From the NCBI RefSeq assembly GCF_009909615.1, contig NZ_WWNE01000002.1:877-64876 (forward strand): a stretch of DNA of 64,000 bases, read 5' to 3'. This DNA is from Acidiluteibacter ferrifornacis (GTDB taxonomy: Bacteria > Bacteroidota > Bacteroidia > Flavobacteriales_E > Vicingaceae). The translations under genes were made by a program, and so were the position numbers. Below the pieces are notes generated by a model. That model was not told the origin of the DNA and made no database searches. It worked only from the letters and a program-made list of their open reading frames with translations. The number at the start of each line of letters is the position of its first letter. Position 1 is the first letter of the stretch. Positions 44,227-51,170 of the stretch are shown here, one piece after another.

Positions 44227-46050
44227 ATGCGAATCAAAATTATTTCAACAGCAGTAATAGCTGCAGCACTATTTGCTTGTAACTCCACACAACCAGTAGA
44301 AACCAATCCAAACGAAAAGATCATTGCGCAAGCGGACTCTTTCCTGTCGGAATACAATCAGAAATACCAAGAACTTTATTACCAATCAGCAGAAGCGGCA
44401 TGGACGCTGAACACCCACATTGTAGAAGGTGATACCATAACTGCAAAGTTGGCAGAGCAAGCGGATAGCATGTATGCAGCATTTACTGGCTCCGAGTCAA
44501 ACATCAAAGCTTGCCAGTATTTCTTGGCGGAGAAGGAGGCCCTTTCTCCACTACAAGTGAAACAATTGGAAACCATTTTATACAATGCTGGAAGCAATCC
44601 TGCGATAGCCGGAGATTTGGTACAGCAACGCATTAAAGCAGAAACCAAGCAAACGGAATTGTTGTTTGGATTCGAAACGTTGTTGAATGGCAAACCAGTA
44701 AGTGGAAATGAAATAGACGGCATTCTAGCGAATTCGAATAATTTAAAAGACAGACAACAAGCTTGGGAAGCCAGCAAAGAAGTAGGTAAAAACCTGAAAG
44801 ATGGATTGAACAATTTGCAGCAGTTGAGAAATCAAACCGTGCAAGCATTGGGATATGAAGATTACTTCGATTATCAAGTGTCGGCTTACGGAATGACCAA
44901 GCAAGAACTGATGGATGTGTGCAAGGACATGGTGGCGGAAATGTGGCCACTTTACCGTGAATTACACACTTGGGCACGATATACATTGGCCCAAAAATAC
45001 AAACAAGAAGTTCCTGAAATGCTTCCTGCGCACTGGCTACCCAACCGATGGGGACAAGAATGGAGTGGTTTGATAGAAATAGAAGGCGCTGATTTGGATA
45101 AAACGCTTGAACCTAAAGGTGCAGAATGGATTATGCAGCAAGGAGAAGAGTTTTACAAAAGCTTAGGTTTTGATGCCTTGCCTCCTAGTTTTTACGAAAA
45201 ATCGAGTTTGTATCCTGCGCCTAAAGATGCTGATTACAAAAAGAATTCTCATGCTTCAGCTTGGCATTTAGACTTGGATAAGGATGTTCGTTCGTTGATG
45301 AGTGTAGAGCCAAATACTAGATGGTGGGGAACCGTTTTACACGAATTAGGTCACATTTACTACTACATGGAGTATTCGAATCCTGAAGTTCCGATGGTTT
45401 TGAGAGAAGGCGCCAACAGAGCATACCATGAAGCAATGGGAAGTTTGATTGGCTTGGCAGCGATGCAGAAACCATTTTTGGTAGACAGAGGATTAATGAG
45501 TGCCGATGTAGAAACGGACGCCACTCAAGCGTTGATGGCTGAAGCCTTAGATTTTGTGGTTTTGATTCCTTGGGGGGCCGGTGTAATGACCGAATTTGAG
45601 CACGATTTATATGCCAAGAATTTACCGAAAGATCAGTACAATCAAAAGTGGTGGGAACTGAAAAAGAAGTATCAAGGAATTGTGCCTCCAACAGAAAGAG
45701 GAGAAGAATACTGTGATGCCGCTTCTAAAACACACATCAATAACGATGCGGCACAATACTACGATTACTCCATGAGTAACATTTTGTTGTTCCAATTTCA
45801 TGAGCACATCGCCACTAAAATCTTAAAGCAAGACCCACATGCGACTAACTATTATGGAAACAAAGAAGTGGGCGCTTTCTTGAAAAAGTTGATGCATCCG
45901 GGCGCTACAGTTGATTGGAGAACCCACCTAAAAGATAATTTAGGAGAAGACATGTCGGCTAAAGCGATGTTGAACTACTTTGCTCCTTTGATGGATCATT
46001 TGAAAAAAGTGAACGAAGGCAGAACGCATACATTGCCGGAGAGTATTTGA
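44227..46050 (+). CDS. M2-family (ACE-like) metallopeptidase, lipoprotein
   Basis: The ATG at 44227 gives 607 residues starting with a lipoprotein signal (AALFAC, Cys18). The zinc motif HELGH lies at residues 372-376, followed by VPMVLREGANRAYHEAMGSLIGLA, which contains the third zinc ligand Glu and matches angiotensin-converting enzymes. The size equals one ACE catalytic domain. It is a peptidyl-dipeptidase, probably in the periplasm or on the cell surface, used for peptide feeding. An upstream ATG at 44185 would spoil the signal peptide and overlap the promoter. Confidence 0.93.
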   Translation: MRIKIISTAVIAAALFACNSTQPVETNPNEKIIAQADSFLSEYNQKYQELYYQSAEAAWTLNTHIVEGDTITAKLAEQADSMYAAFTGSESNIKACQYFLAEKEALSPLQVKQLETILYNAGSNPAIAGDLVQQRIKAETKQTELLFGFETLLNGKPVSGNEIDGILANSNNLKDRQQAWEASKEVGKNLKDGLNNLQQLRNQTVQALGYEDYFDYQVSAYGMTKQELMDVCKDMVAEMWPLYRELHTWARYTLAQKYKQEVPEMLPAHWLPNRWGQEWSGLIEIEGADLDKTLEPKGAEWIMQQGEEFYKSLGFDALPPSFYEKSSLYPAPKDADYKKNSHASAWHLDLDKDVRSLMSVEPNTRWWGTVLHELGHIYYYMEYSNPEVPMVLREGANRAYHEAMGSLIGLAAMQKPFLVDRGLMSADVETDATQALMAEALDFVVLIPWGAGVMTEFEHDLYAKNLPKDQYNQKWWELKKKYQGIVPPTERGEEYCDAASKTHINNDAAQYYDYSMSNILLFQFHEHIATKILKQDPHATNYYGNKEVGAFLKKLMHPGATVDWRTHLKDNLGEDMSAKAMLNYFAPLMDHLKKVNEGRTHTLPESI

Positions 46051-46107
46051 TTGGGGGAATGGGGATTGCAAAAATAATTGAATTACAGTATTTAATATAA
46101 AACATGA

Positions 46108-46132
46108 ATATGACGCACTTTGTGCGTCATAT
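46108..46132. repeat. Perfect hairpin heading cassette A
   Basis: Two 11-base arms, ATATGACGCAC and GTGCGTCATAT, with loop TTT. They are followed by CCACTTGTTGGC. The same layout, with small changes, occurs at 48819-48845 before cassette C; even the bases before it (TAAAAYATGR) agree. It resembles the loop end of an integron attC or a leader. It is not a normal terminator, since no T-run follows. Confidence 0.75.
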
Positions 46133-46138
46133 CCACTT

Positions 46139-47068
46139 GTTGGCATTAATTAAAATGAAAAGACTATTAACCATAATTTCGACATTCCTTTTATTCAGTT
46201 GCACTAATCAGAACACAACGAATGAGAAGAGCAATTCAGATGAAATTAAGACAACTAAGCAGTTCGAGTTTCCAGCTGACTTTTTAGGAGCGTATATAAG
46301 TTCCGAGTATCTAAAAGAATTGGAAAATCACGGTTCGACAAAGAAAGCTCAAGAAAAAGCCATAATGAGCACGGCAGGACTTTATTCTGAAGATGGAAAT
46401 ATTATACTTTCTAATACATGGAATTTTCATGAAGGTGGAGGAGCTGACTATGTTAAAATGGTTTCTGAGTCCAAAGCAATTGTAATTGGTGAGCTATCAA
46501 AAGACACCATTTACTCTATTGTCTTCTCAAGAAAAGGAGAGATAATAATTAAAGACGAGAAAGCCTCGTATAGATTAACTCAGTTCTCAACTGACTATAA
46601 GAATCGTGACTATTCGAAAATTGTTAATGAACACATTTTACCAAATGATTTGCTGCTTAATGGAAATGTAGTAAAATTCAAACCAAACGGAGAAATAACA
46701 GGACTTGACTCAATTATTAGCTATTCATTTAATGAAGACTATTTTGACGCAGGAATGCAAGTAGACATGATATACCTGAGTTATGTTGACAAACGACCTG
46801 AAGAAACATTTGGTTACAGCTTGACGGATAGTACATTTATTATTTCCAAACTGAACTGTTTAGAGAAAGATGAAGAATATGATTATTGTCTTGTAAGAGA
46901 ATTAGGAGAACCGTATTTAAAATTTAAAAGAAAAAACTAATGCCAACAGCACCTAAGAAAACATGGGGCGGTCAGTAGTTTCCGCTAAGTTCGTTCTTCG
47001 TGGCTGTATTTGTCACGGGCGGACAGGAAATTACTTCGAAAAACCCCACGTCTCTTAGCTGCGATACG
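46139..47068 (+). mobile_element. Integron-like gene cassette A
   Basis: The cassette opens with GTTGGCATTA (46139-46148) and its only gene ends in TAATGCCAAC (46938-46947), the exact reverse complement; with one more base on each side the match is 11 bases. This is the R'/R'' relationship expected of a cassette that circularises through an attC site, with cleavage between G and TT. After R'' comes a long imperfect palindrome ending at the next GTT (47068). No integrase is in the window. The assignment is by structure only. Confidence 0.65.
46155..46940 (+). CDS. Lipoprotein of unknown function (cassette A)
   Basis: The ATG at 46155 gives 261 residues with lipobox LLFSC (Cys14). An in-frame ATG at 46104 lies before the hairpin and would put the hairpin inside the coding sequence, so it is rejected. 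The mature part is hydrophilic and mixed alpha/beta (DFLGAYISSEYLKELENHGSTKKAQEKA, SNTWNFHEGGGADYVKM). No family is recognised. It is the only gene of its cassette. Its stop codon forms part of the closing R'' box. Confidence 0.65.
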   Translation: MKRLLTIISTFLLFSCTNQNTTNEKSNSDEIKTTKQFEFPADFLGAYISSEYLKELENHGSTKKAQEKAIMSTAGLYSEDGNIILSNTWNFHEGGGADYVKMVSESKAIVIGELSKDTIYSIVFSRKGEIIIKDEKASYRLTQFSTDYKNRDYSKIVNEHILPNDLLLNGNVVKFKPNGEITGLDSIISYSFNEDYFDAGMQVDMIYLSYVDKRPEETFGYSLTDSTFIISKLNCLEKDEEYDYCLVRELGEPYLKFKRKN

Positions 47069-47074
47069 TTACCT
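46938..47074. repeat. attC-like site of cassette A
   Basis: R''-like GCCAAC (46942-46947) begins a palindromic stretch that closes at GTTACC (47068-47073). The outer arms are 46949-46968 (GCACCTAAGAAAACATGGGG) and 47044-47062 (CCCCACGTCTCTTAGCTGC), which pair with a few mismatches. An inner stem pairs AGTAGTTTCC with GGAAATTACT. The total of about 130 bases is within the range of long attC sites. The layout closely resembles the site at 50387-50520. Confidence 0.65.
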
Positions 47075-47992
47075 TCCATTAAATAAAAATGCTAACTTCT
47101 ATTAGATATAGTGATAATAAAAAGGTTTTAGGTGCTGAAATTATAAAAGATAAAAGTGCCAAATACTCTTGCGAATATTGTAAAAAAGAAACTATTCATC
47201 ATAAGTCAGAAAGTCAAGTTAGAATAGGCCATTTTAAGCATAAACAAGGTGCTTCACATTGTCCAAATCAGACAAAAGAAACTCAATGGCATTTTAAAAC
47301 CAAATATGACATTTTAGCTTACATAACTAATGGATGGGGCAACAAATTAAAACATATTGAGGTTGAAAAATGGATTTGTAATAACTCAATCCGCTCTGAC
47401 TTATACATTGAGACCTCAAAAAATAAGATAGCAATTGAAGTACAAGCTTCAATTTTAACTGCTTCAGAAATAAAAAGACGGACTGATAAATACTACAAGA
47501 ATGGTATTGCTGTAATGTGGATTTTGCCATATGACTATGACAGAATATTTGAACCAAAATATTTAGGTTCTCATTATTCTGATGAGGATAACAATAGAAT
47601 GTGGAAACGGGAGAAAGTTAAACTAAAAGAAATGGAAATTTGGCTCTATTGGGCTAATTATAAAAAGCTAATTTTTTGGGACTTAGAACATCAACATAGT
47701 GATGGATTTACGGTTGTAGAGTTCTCTGAATATAAGAGTGAAAGCGTAGATTTTAGAAAAGATGGAATGGATCATTATTATGAAGGTAAAACTTCAAAAA
47801 CGATAAAGACAGTAAGTAAAGTCACTAATAACATACCCTTTGACAAATTGAAAATCTCTTTTTGCAAAGAGTTTAATGCTCCATACAGAAGTTATACAAT
47901 CCCAAAACGTAAGATATTTACTTATGATGATGGAGAATGGAAAAATAAAAACGGAAGGTAACATAGTATAAAATTAATTAGGCATCAGTAGG
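47069..47992 (+). mobile_element. Integron-like gene cassette B
   Basis: It opens with GTTACCTTCC (47068-47077; the G belongs to the site before) and closes with GGAAGGTAAC (47953-47962), a perfect 10-base reverse complement containing the stop codon of the gene. The site after it (GGTAAC....AGTAGGTTACGAC) is only about 40 bases and poorly palindromic, so its attC looks shortened or decayed. The right end at GTT 47992 is therefore uncertain. Confidence 0.5.
47089..47961 (+). CDS. CoiA-like nuclease (cassette B)
   Basis: A 290-residue protein. The N-terminal zinc-binding-like segment YSCEYCKKETIHHK...RIGHFKHKQGASHC resembles the start of competence protein CoiA. The nuclease core follows: RSDLYIETSKNKIAIEVQASILTASEIKRRTDKY, with the D...E-x-Q-x-S pattern of the CoiA/restriction-endonuclease-like fold, then GIAVMWIL. 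The C-terminal 100 residues match nothing I know. CoiA acts in recombination of incoming DNA in Gram-positives. Here the gene stands alone on a mobile cassette, so a defence-type nuclease is also possible. Confidence 0.75.
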   Translation: MLTSIRYSDNKKVLGAEIIKDKSAKYSCEYCKKETIHHKSESQVRIGHFKHKQGASHCPNQTKETQWHFKTKYDILAYITNGWGNKLKHIEVEKWICNNSIRSDLYIETSKNKIAIEVQASILTASEIKRRTDKYYKNGIAVMWILPYDYDRIFEPKYLGSHYSDEDNNRMWKREKVKLKEMEIWLYWANYKKLIFWDLEHQHSDGFTVVEFSEYKSESVDFRKDGMDHYYEGKTSKTIKTVSKVTNNIPFDKLKISFCKEFNAPYRSYTIPKRKIFTYDDGEWKNKNGR

Positions 47993-47998
47993 TTACGA
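47953..47998. repeat. Short, decayed attC-like site of cassette B
   Basis: The closing box GGAAGGTAAC is followed after about 29 bases by AGGTTACGAC. GTAAC and GTTAC can pair, but the middle has no long stem. It may be a truncated site. Confidence 0.35.
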
Positions 47999-48024
47999 CA
48001 TTTTAGCTTTCTTTTGAAACATCC

Positions 48025-48203
48025 GTTCGCGCGGACTTGCAGTCCGTGAAAATAAGCGTGAAGGAAGAGAGGCCTTTTAGTTCGATTAGAGAATAAACCA
48101 TAGAAAAATCTTTATTTCAGCTTGATGTCAATCAAGTACAGATAGTTTTGTAATTTGTGTGTTGTAAGTTAAGTTACATCACGGACTGCAAGTCCGCGCG
48201 AAC
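48025..48203. repeat. REP/MITE-like element with perfect 24-bp inverted ends
   Basis: The left end 48025-48048 (GTTCGCGCGGACTTGCAGTC then CGTG) is exactly repeated in reverse complement at 48180-48203. Each end is itself a hairpin (CGGACT-TGC-AGTCCG). The 131-base interior has no coding capacity. The first 109 bases recur as a direct repeat at 48613-48723. This looks like a pair of REP palindromes of the type mobilised by Y1 (RAYT) transposases. No transposase is in the window. With flanking sequence, this fills the 310 gene-free bases between the CoiA-like and antitoxin-like genes. Confidence 0.75.
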
Positions 48204-48272
48204 AGAATAAAGAACTTCCTATATGATAACTAAATTTGTTTCGAAATAATTAACTTTACTTAAAATGAAATT

Positions 48273-48512
48273 ATGGCAACTGTTGACCAAATAAAAAATG
48301 GTTTAATCGATAAGATTCTAAATATTCAGAACAAGGAATTTTTAAATGCACTTGATAAAATAATTTCTGCCTCTTTTTCAGTTAATCAAACTGAACTTTC
48401 TGACTCACAAAAAGCGATGCTTGAAATGAGTAATGATGATATTATTCATGGAAGAACAATTTCTCAAGAGGCAATGAATAAAAGAAATCTCGAGTGGCTA
48501 AACGGACAATAA
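48273..48512 (+). CDS. Antitoxin-like protein of a ParE/RelE-type pair
   Basis: A 79-residue acidic helical protein (ELSDSQKAMLEMSNDDIIHGRTISQEAMNKRNLEWLNGQ). The C-terminal ...G.(T/I)IS.EA...R...WL pattern is common in antitoxins paired with ParE/RelE toxins in Bacteroidota. It overlaps the truncated toxin frame by 19 bases, the usual layout of such operons. With no intact toxin, it may now be an orphan. Confidence 0.65.
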   Translation: MATVDQIKNGLIDKILNIQNKEFLNALDKIISASFSVNQTELSDSQKAMLEMSNDDIIHGRTISQEAMNKRNLEWLNGQ

Positions 48513-48601
48513 TTTGGACCAAAACTGCAGATATTCAATTTGTAGGAATTCTTGAATATTGGTTAAATCGAAATAAATCTAATAGTTATCCTAAAAACTA
48601 A
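48494..48601 (+). pseudogene. ParE/RelE-type toxin, truncated
   Basis: The frame from GTG 48494 reads AKRTIIWTKTADIQFVGILE, then YWLNRNKSNSYPKN and a stop at 48599-48601. The start is a good match to plasmid-stabilisation (ParE/RelE) toxins, which run to about 95-100 residues; only 35 codons remain. The frame ends 11 bases before the REP-like repeat at 48613, so the 3' two-thirds seem to have been lost at that junction. No remnant of the missing part is seen on the other side. Confidence 0.7.
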
Positions 48602-48612
48602 TTAAATTATTA

Positions 48613-48723
48613 GTTCGCGCGGACTTGCAGTCCGTGAAAATAGGCGTGAAAGAAGAGAGGCCTTTTAGTCCGTTTTGAGAATAAACAATAGAAATAATCT
48701 TTATTTTAGCTTGATGTCAATCC
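48613..48723. repeat. Second, left-half copy of the REP/MITE-like element
   Basis: It begins with the same 24-base palindromic end as 48025 and stays similar (roughly nine of ten bases) through ...CTTGATGTCAATC, then diverges at about 48723. The right inverted end is missing, so the copy is partial. It lies in the same direction as the first copy, and the two bracket the toxin-antitoxin pair. Confidence 0.7.
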
Positions 48724-48818
48724 ACTGGAATTGGACTCACACCCATATTACTGTAAATCATAATCATAAAATTAAAAATCCAATAGATTTAATTAATTTA
48801 GGCTAAATTTAAAATATG

Positions 48819-48845
48819 GATATGACGCACAGAGTGAGTCATATC
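48819..48845. repeat. Hairpin heading cassette C
   Basis: Arms GATATGACGCAC and GTGAGTCATATC with loop AGA (one mismatch), followed by TGCTTGTTGGGC. It is the counterpart of the hairpin at 46108-46132, and both stand directly before a cassette-opening GTTGG box. Confidence 0.7.
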
Positions 48846-48876
48846 TGCTTGTTGGGCGTAATGCAAAAACTAAAAA

Positions 48877-49632
48877 ATGACAGGTGAACAATACTTAAAA
48901 AATGTAATTGAAAAGCACAAGGCTCCAAATTTGTCATTCTATGACACTAGACTTACGAATGTAAAAAATGAAATTCGAAGTTGGGCAGGAAAACAGCTTT
49001 CCGATATAAAACTGTCAGGTTCTTGTGTTAAGAAAACAGCATTAAAAGGAAAGGCTGACTGTGATTTGTTCATTTCCTTAAAATCAGACACTTCTAACTC
49101 TCTATCAGAAATATACACTTTGCTTGATTCTCATTTTAGTAATGCAGGATACAATACACGACAACAAAATGTTTCGATAGGAATCAAGACAAATGGATTG
49201 GATATAGATTTAGTGCCAGGAAAAATTCATTCGGGATATAAAAATTATCATAGTCTTTATTTGAGTAAAAAAAATAGTTGGACACAGACCAATATTGACT
49301 TACATATTCAAAATGTAACTAACTCAGGTCGCCAAGATGAAATAATGTTAACGAAGACTTGGAAGGACTGTCACAATCTCAAATTTCCTTCGATATATAT
49401 AGAATTGGTAGTAATACAAGCCTTGAAATACAAAACCAAAGGTCAACTAGAAAAGAACTTTATTTCTGTCCTTGAGTACCTGAGAGATTCTTTTGTAGGC
49501 ACAAAATTTACAGACCCAGCCAACACTAATAATGTAATATCAGATATGATATTTAAATATCAGCAAGAAAACATTAAGAAAGCGGCTAAATCAAGTCTCG
49601 ATGAACAGTATTGGGGACAAATAATTTGGTAA
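48877..49632 (+). CDS. OAS/CD-NTase-like nucleotidyltransferase (cassette C)
   Basis: A 251-residue Pol-beta-type nucleotidyltransferase. KLSGSCVKKTALKGKADCDLF gives the GS helix start (Gly48-Ser49) and the first two metal Asp (61 and 63). GLDIDLVPGKI gives the third (Asp111). The GS..K.TALKG.(A/S)D.DLF pattern is close to 2'-5'-oligoadenylate synthetase and archaeal CCA enzymes, and fits the CD-NTases of CBASS antiphage systems. It is shorter than most CD-NTases. It is followed after 2 bases by a nuclease-like gene, which suggests a signal maker plus effector. The product nucleotide cannot be predicted. Confidence 0.75.
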   Translation: MTGEQYLKNVIEKHKAPNLSFYDTRLTNVKNEIRSWAGKQLSDIKLSGSCVKKTALKGKADCDLFISLKSDTSNSLSEIYTLLDSHFSNAGYNTRQQNVSIGIKTNGLDIDLVPGKIHSGYKNYHSLYLSKKNSWTQTNIDLHIQNVTNSGRQDEIMLTKTWKDCHNLKFPSIYIELVVIQALKYKTKGQLEKNFISVLEYLRDSFVGTKFTDPANTNNVISDMIFKYQQENIKKAAKSSLDEQYWGQIIW

Positions 49633-49634
49633 TT

Positions 49635-50375
49635 ATGACAAAGACACCCACATTAAAAGAAATCTTTTACAACCTTCAGAATCAGATGATTCAAAAGCTT
49701 TCTACAGACAGGAAAATAATATTTCATTCACCTACTAAAGGTGGCGCAACAGAACTTAATTGGATAGATTGGCTAAAAAAATACCTTCCTAATAGATATC
49801 AAGTTGATCAAGCCTTCATTGTAGATAGTAATGGACGTTTCAGTGAGCAAATGGACTTAGTTATATATGACCAACAATACTCTCCATTTGTATTTAATCA
49901 AGACGGTGCTATTTTCATTCCAGCAGAAAGTGTTTACGCAGTATTCGAAATTAAACAAGACTTGGACAAAGCCAATTTTGAATATGCTTCCGACAAGATT
50001 AAAAGTGTAAGGCTTTTAAATAGAACTTCTGCTCCAATTGTTCTCGCTTCGGGTAGAATTGATAATCCTAAAAAACCATTTCAAATATTAGGCGGCATTT
50101 TAACCCTGACCACAACTTGGCAAGACGTATTTGGCGAGCCTTTTCAAAAAGCAATTTCTGAAACGGATAAAATCTCAAGAATTGATATGGGTTGCTGTTT
50201 AGAAAAAGGCTCTTTTTTAATAAAATATGAGAGCGATACTTATTCTTTCGAGACTAGTTCGGATGATGAATCATTGATATATTTCTTTTTAAAGCTACTG
50301 TCTAAACTTCAAGAATTAGGAACAGTACCTGCACTTGACATAAACGCATATGGACGAGCTTTGGATAGTATTTAA
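49635..50375 (+). CDS. PD-(D/E)XK nuclease-like protein, DUF6602-like (cassette C)
   Basis: The ATG at 49635 (2 bases after the upstream stop) gives 246 residues. The catalytic set fits a restriction-endonuclease-like fold: Glu40 (TKGGATE), Asp74 (FSEQMDLVIYD) and Glu105-x-Lys107 (VYAVFEIKQ). The flow KG..E....L...LP.RY.V..(A/G)FI.DS.G..S.Q.D.VIYD and IPAESVYAV(F/I)E.K recalls the DUF6602 family. An in-frame TTG at 49611 would overlap the previous gene and is less likely. I infer a nuclease effector partnered with the nucleotidyltransferase. Confidence 0.7.
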   Translation: MTKTPTLKEIFYNLQNQMIQKLSTDRKIIFHSPTKGGATELNWIDWLKKYLPNRYQVDQAFIVDSNGRFSEQMDLVIYDQQYSPFVFNQDGAIFIPAESVYAVFEIKQDLDKANFEYASDKIKSVRLLNRTSAPIVLASGRIDNPKKPFQILGGILTLTTTWQDVFGEPFQKAISETDKISRIDMGCCLEKGSFLIKYESDTYSFETSSDDESLIYFFLKLLSKLQELGTVPALDINAYGRALDSI

Positions 50376-50386
50376 CAAAAAGCACA

Positions 50387-50520
50387 TACGCCCAACAATG
50401 GGTATAAAACATAGGGCGGACAGTGGTTTCCGCAAGTTTTCGGCACTTAATAAACTCAGTTTCGGGTGGACAATTAAGTGCTTTGAAATGCCCTACGTTT
50501 CATACCCGAGACCGTTCCCC
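50387..50520. repeat. attC-like site of cassette C
   Basis: The R''-like box GCCCAAC (50390-50396) is followed by arm 50400-50417 (GGGTATAAAACATAGGGC), which pairs with 50490-50507 (GCCCTACGTTTCATACCC) at 16 of 18 positions. Inner bases pair CACTTAAT with ATTAAGTG. The site closes at CCGTT (50512-50516). The 30 or so bases at 50550-50580 contain broken pieces (CAGTGGTTTCC, GGCGGTCAGG) resembling the left half of the cassette A and C sites, perhaps a remnant of another site. Confidence 0.65.
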
Positions 50521-50580
50521 CCGGATGTTCTATAAATCATAATATGTTCCCCAGTGGTTTCCTCCTAGCGGCGGTCAGGT

Positions 50581-50946
50581 TCAACCCTTAGGTATAATAC
50601 CAACCTTCCCCCGAAACCACCAAAACCAGCACCCTCCAATAAATATTGCTAAAGCATCAAAAGGATCAGCAACAAATTCGGAGGAGAGAAATGGCAACAG
50701 CCACTCTGAAGCAAGCATCAAAACAAGGAGAAGAATGACAAATTCTATTTTGGCAAAGTGGGTTTGCTTAAACAGCCACTCCCGTTCTATTAACAACAGT
50801 GGAGGAACTAAAGCACCCAAACAAAAGGGGTCCAAATAATCATCAATGAAAGAGAGATTGATCGCAACTCCTTTTTGCAAGATTTGGTGTACAACAAATA
50901 AAGCAGCAGGAATCCAAAAACTGAAATGCAACAATCGCTTTATCAT
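50581..50946 (-). CDS. Small multi-pass membrane protein
   Basis: A 121-residue protein with about four hydrophobic segments (FWIPAALFVVHQIL, LGALVPPLLLI, FVILLLVLMLASEWLLPF, ALAIFIGGCWFWWF). Conserved Asp and Pro (SYLDPF-type SFIDDYLDPFCLG) lie in the first loop. Homologues in Bacteroidota are sometimes labelled 'magnesium citrate secondary transporter', which such a short protein does not support. VanZ-like topology is another reading. It overlaps the next upstream gene by 4 bases. Confidence 0.6.
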   Translation of the reverse strand: MIKRLLHFSFWIPAALFVVHQILQKGVAINLSFIDDYLDPFCLGALVPPLLLIEREWLFKQTHFAKIEFVILLLVLMLASEWLLPFLSSEFVADPFDALAIFIGGCWFWWFRGKVGIIPKG

Positions 50947-51170
50947 AATGTAAAAGCCATTGCAAACAGGAAGATGATCAACAACGCAGGACTTAAAATT
51001 ATCAAGAGAATTATTCCCAATATTCGGATAGTCAATTTCCCTAGAATCGTTTTCAAGGAATCTCCAGGCTCTATTCTAGAACGAGTTCTCCATTGATCAA
51101 ACCACTCTGAGGGACCAGTATTGGTAGATTTTACTTCTTGCTGTTTGATGTCGTTTCCCTTTTCCTCCAT
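50943..51170 (-). CDS. Small single-pass membrane protein
   Basis: A 75-residue protein. Residues 1-45 are hydrophilic (QQEVKSTNTGPSEWFDQW), followed by one membrane segment at the C-terminus (ILGIILLIILSPALLIIFLFAMAF). It is coupled by a 4-base overlap to the downstream four-segment protein, so the two may work together. No family is recognised. Confidence 0.5.
   Translation of the reverse strand: MEEKGNDIKQQEVKSTNTGPSEWFDQWRTRSRIEPGDSLKTILGKLTIRILGIILLIILSPALLIIFLFAMAFTL

Larger units (their letters stand above)
48851..50514 (+). mobile_element. Integron-like gene cassette C
   Basis: It opens with TTGTTGGGCGTA (48849-48860) and, after two genes, closes with TACGCCCAACAA (50387-50398), a perfect 12-base reverse complement. 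The attC-like palindrome that follows ends at GTT (50514-50516). The box sequence differs from cassettes A and B, as expected of integron cassettes and unlike transposon ends. The two genes inside form a candidate defence module. Confidence 0.68.

Noticed and set aside
45317-45807. Two long minus-strand frames opposite the M2 peptidase gene
   Set aside because: They lie wholly inside a gene with a full catalytic motif and have no domain features; shadows of the real gene.
46104-46154. An upstream in-frame ATG for the cassette A lipoprotein
   Set aside because: It would encode the hairpin and the cassette box and hide the lipoprotein signal; the ATG at 46155 starts a clean signal peptide.
48025-48723. 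Repeats considered as a CRISPR array
   Set aside because: There are only three copies, one inverted, with unequal long gaps and internal palindromes.
46139-50396. Cassette ends considered as transposon terminal inverted repeats
   Set aside because: Each unit has a different end sequence, no transposase, and no target duplication; this fits attC-type boxes better.
50350-50535. A 61-codon plus-strand frame through the end of cassette C
   Set aside because: It runs through the attC-like palindrome and has no resemblance to a protein family.
50560-50600. GGTTCAACCC looked like a tRNA T-arm
   Set aside because: No matching acceptor, D or anticodon arms could be placed around it.
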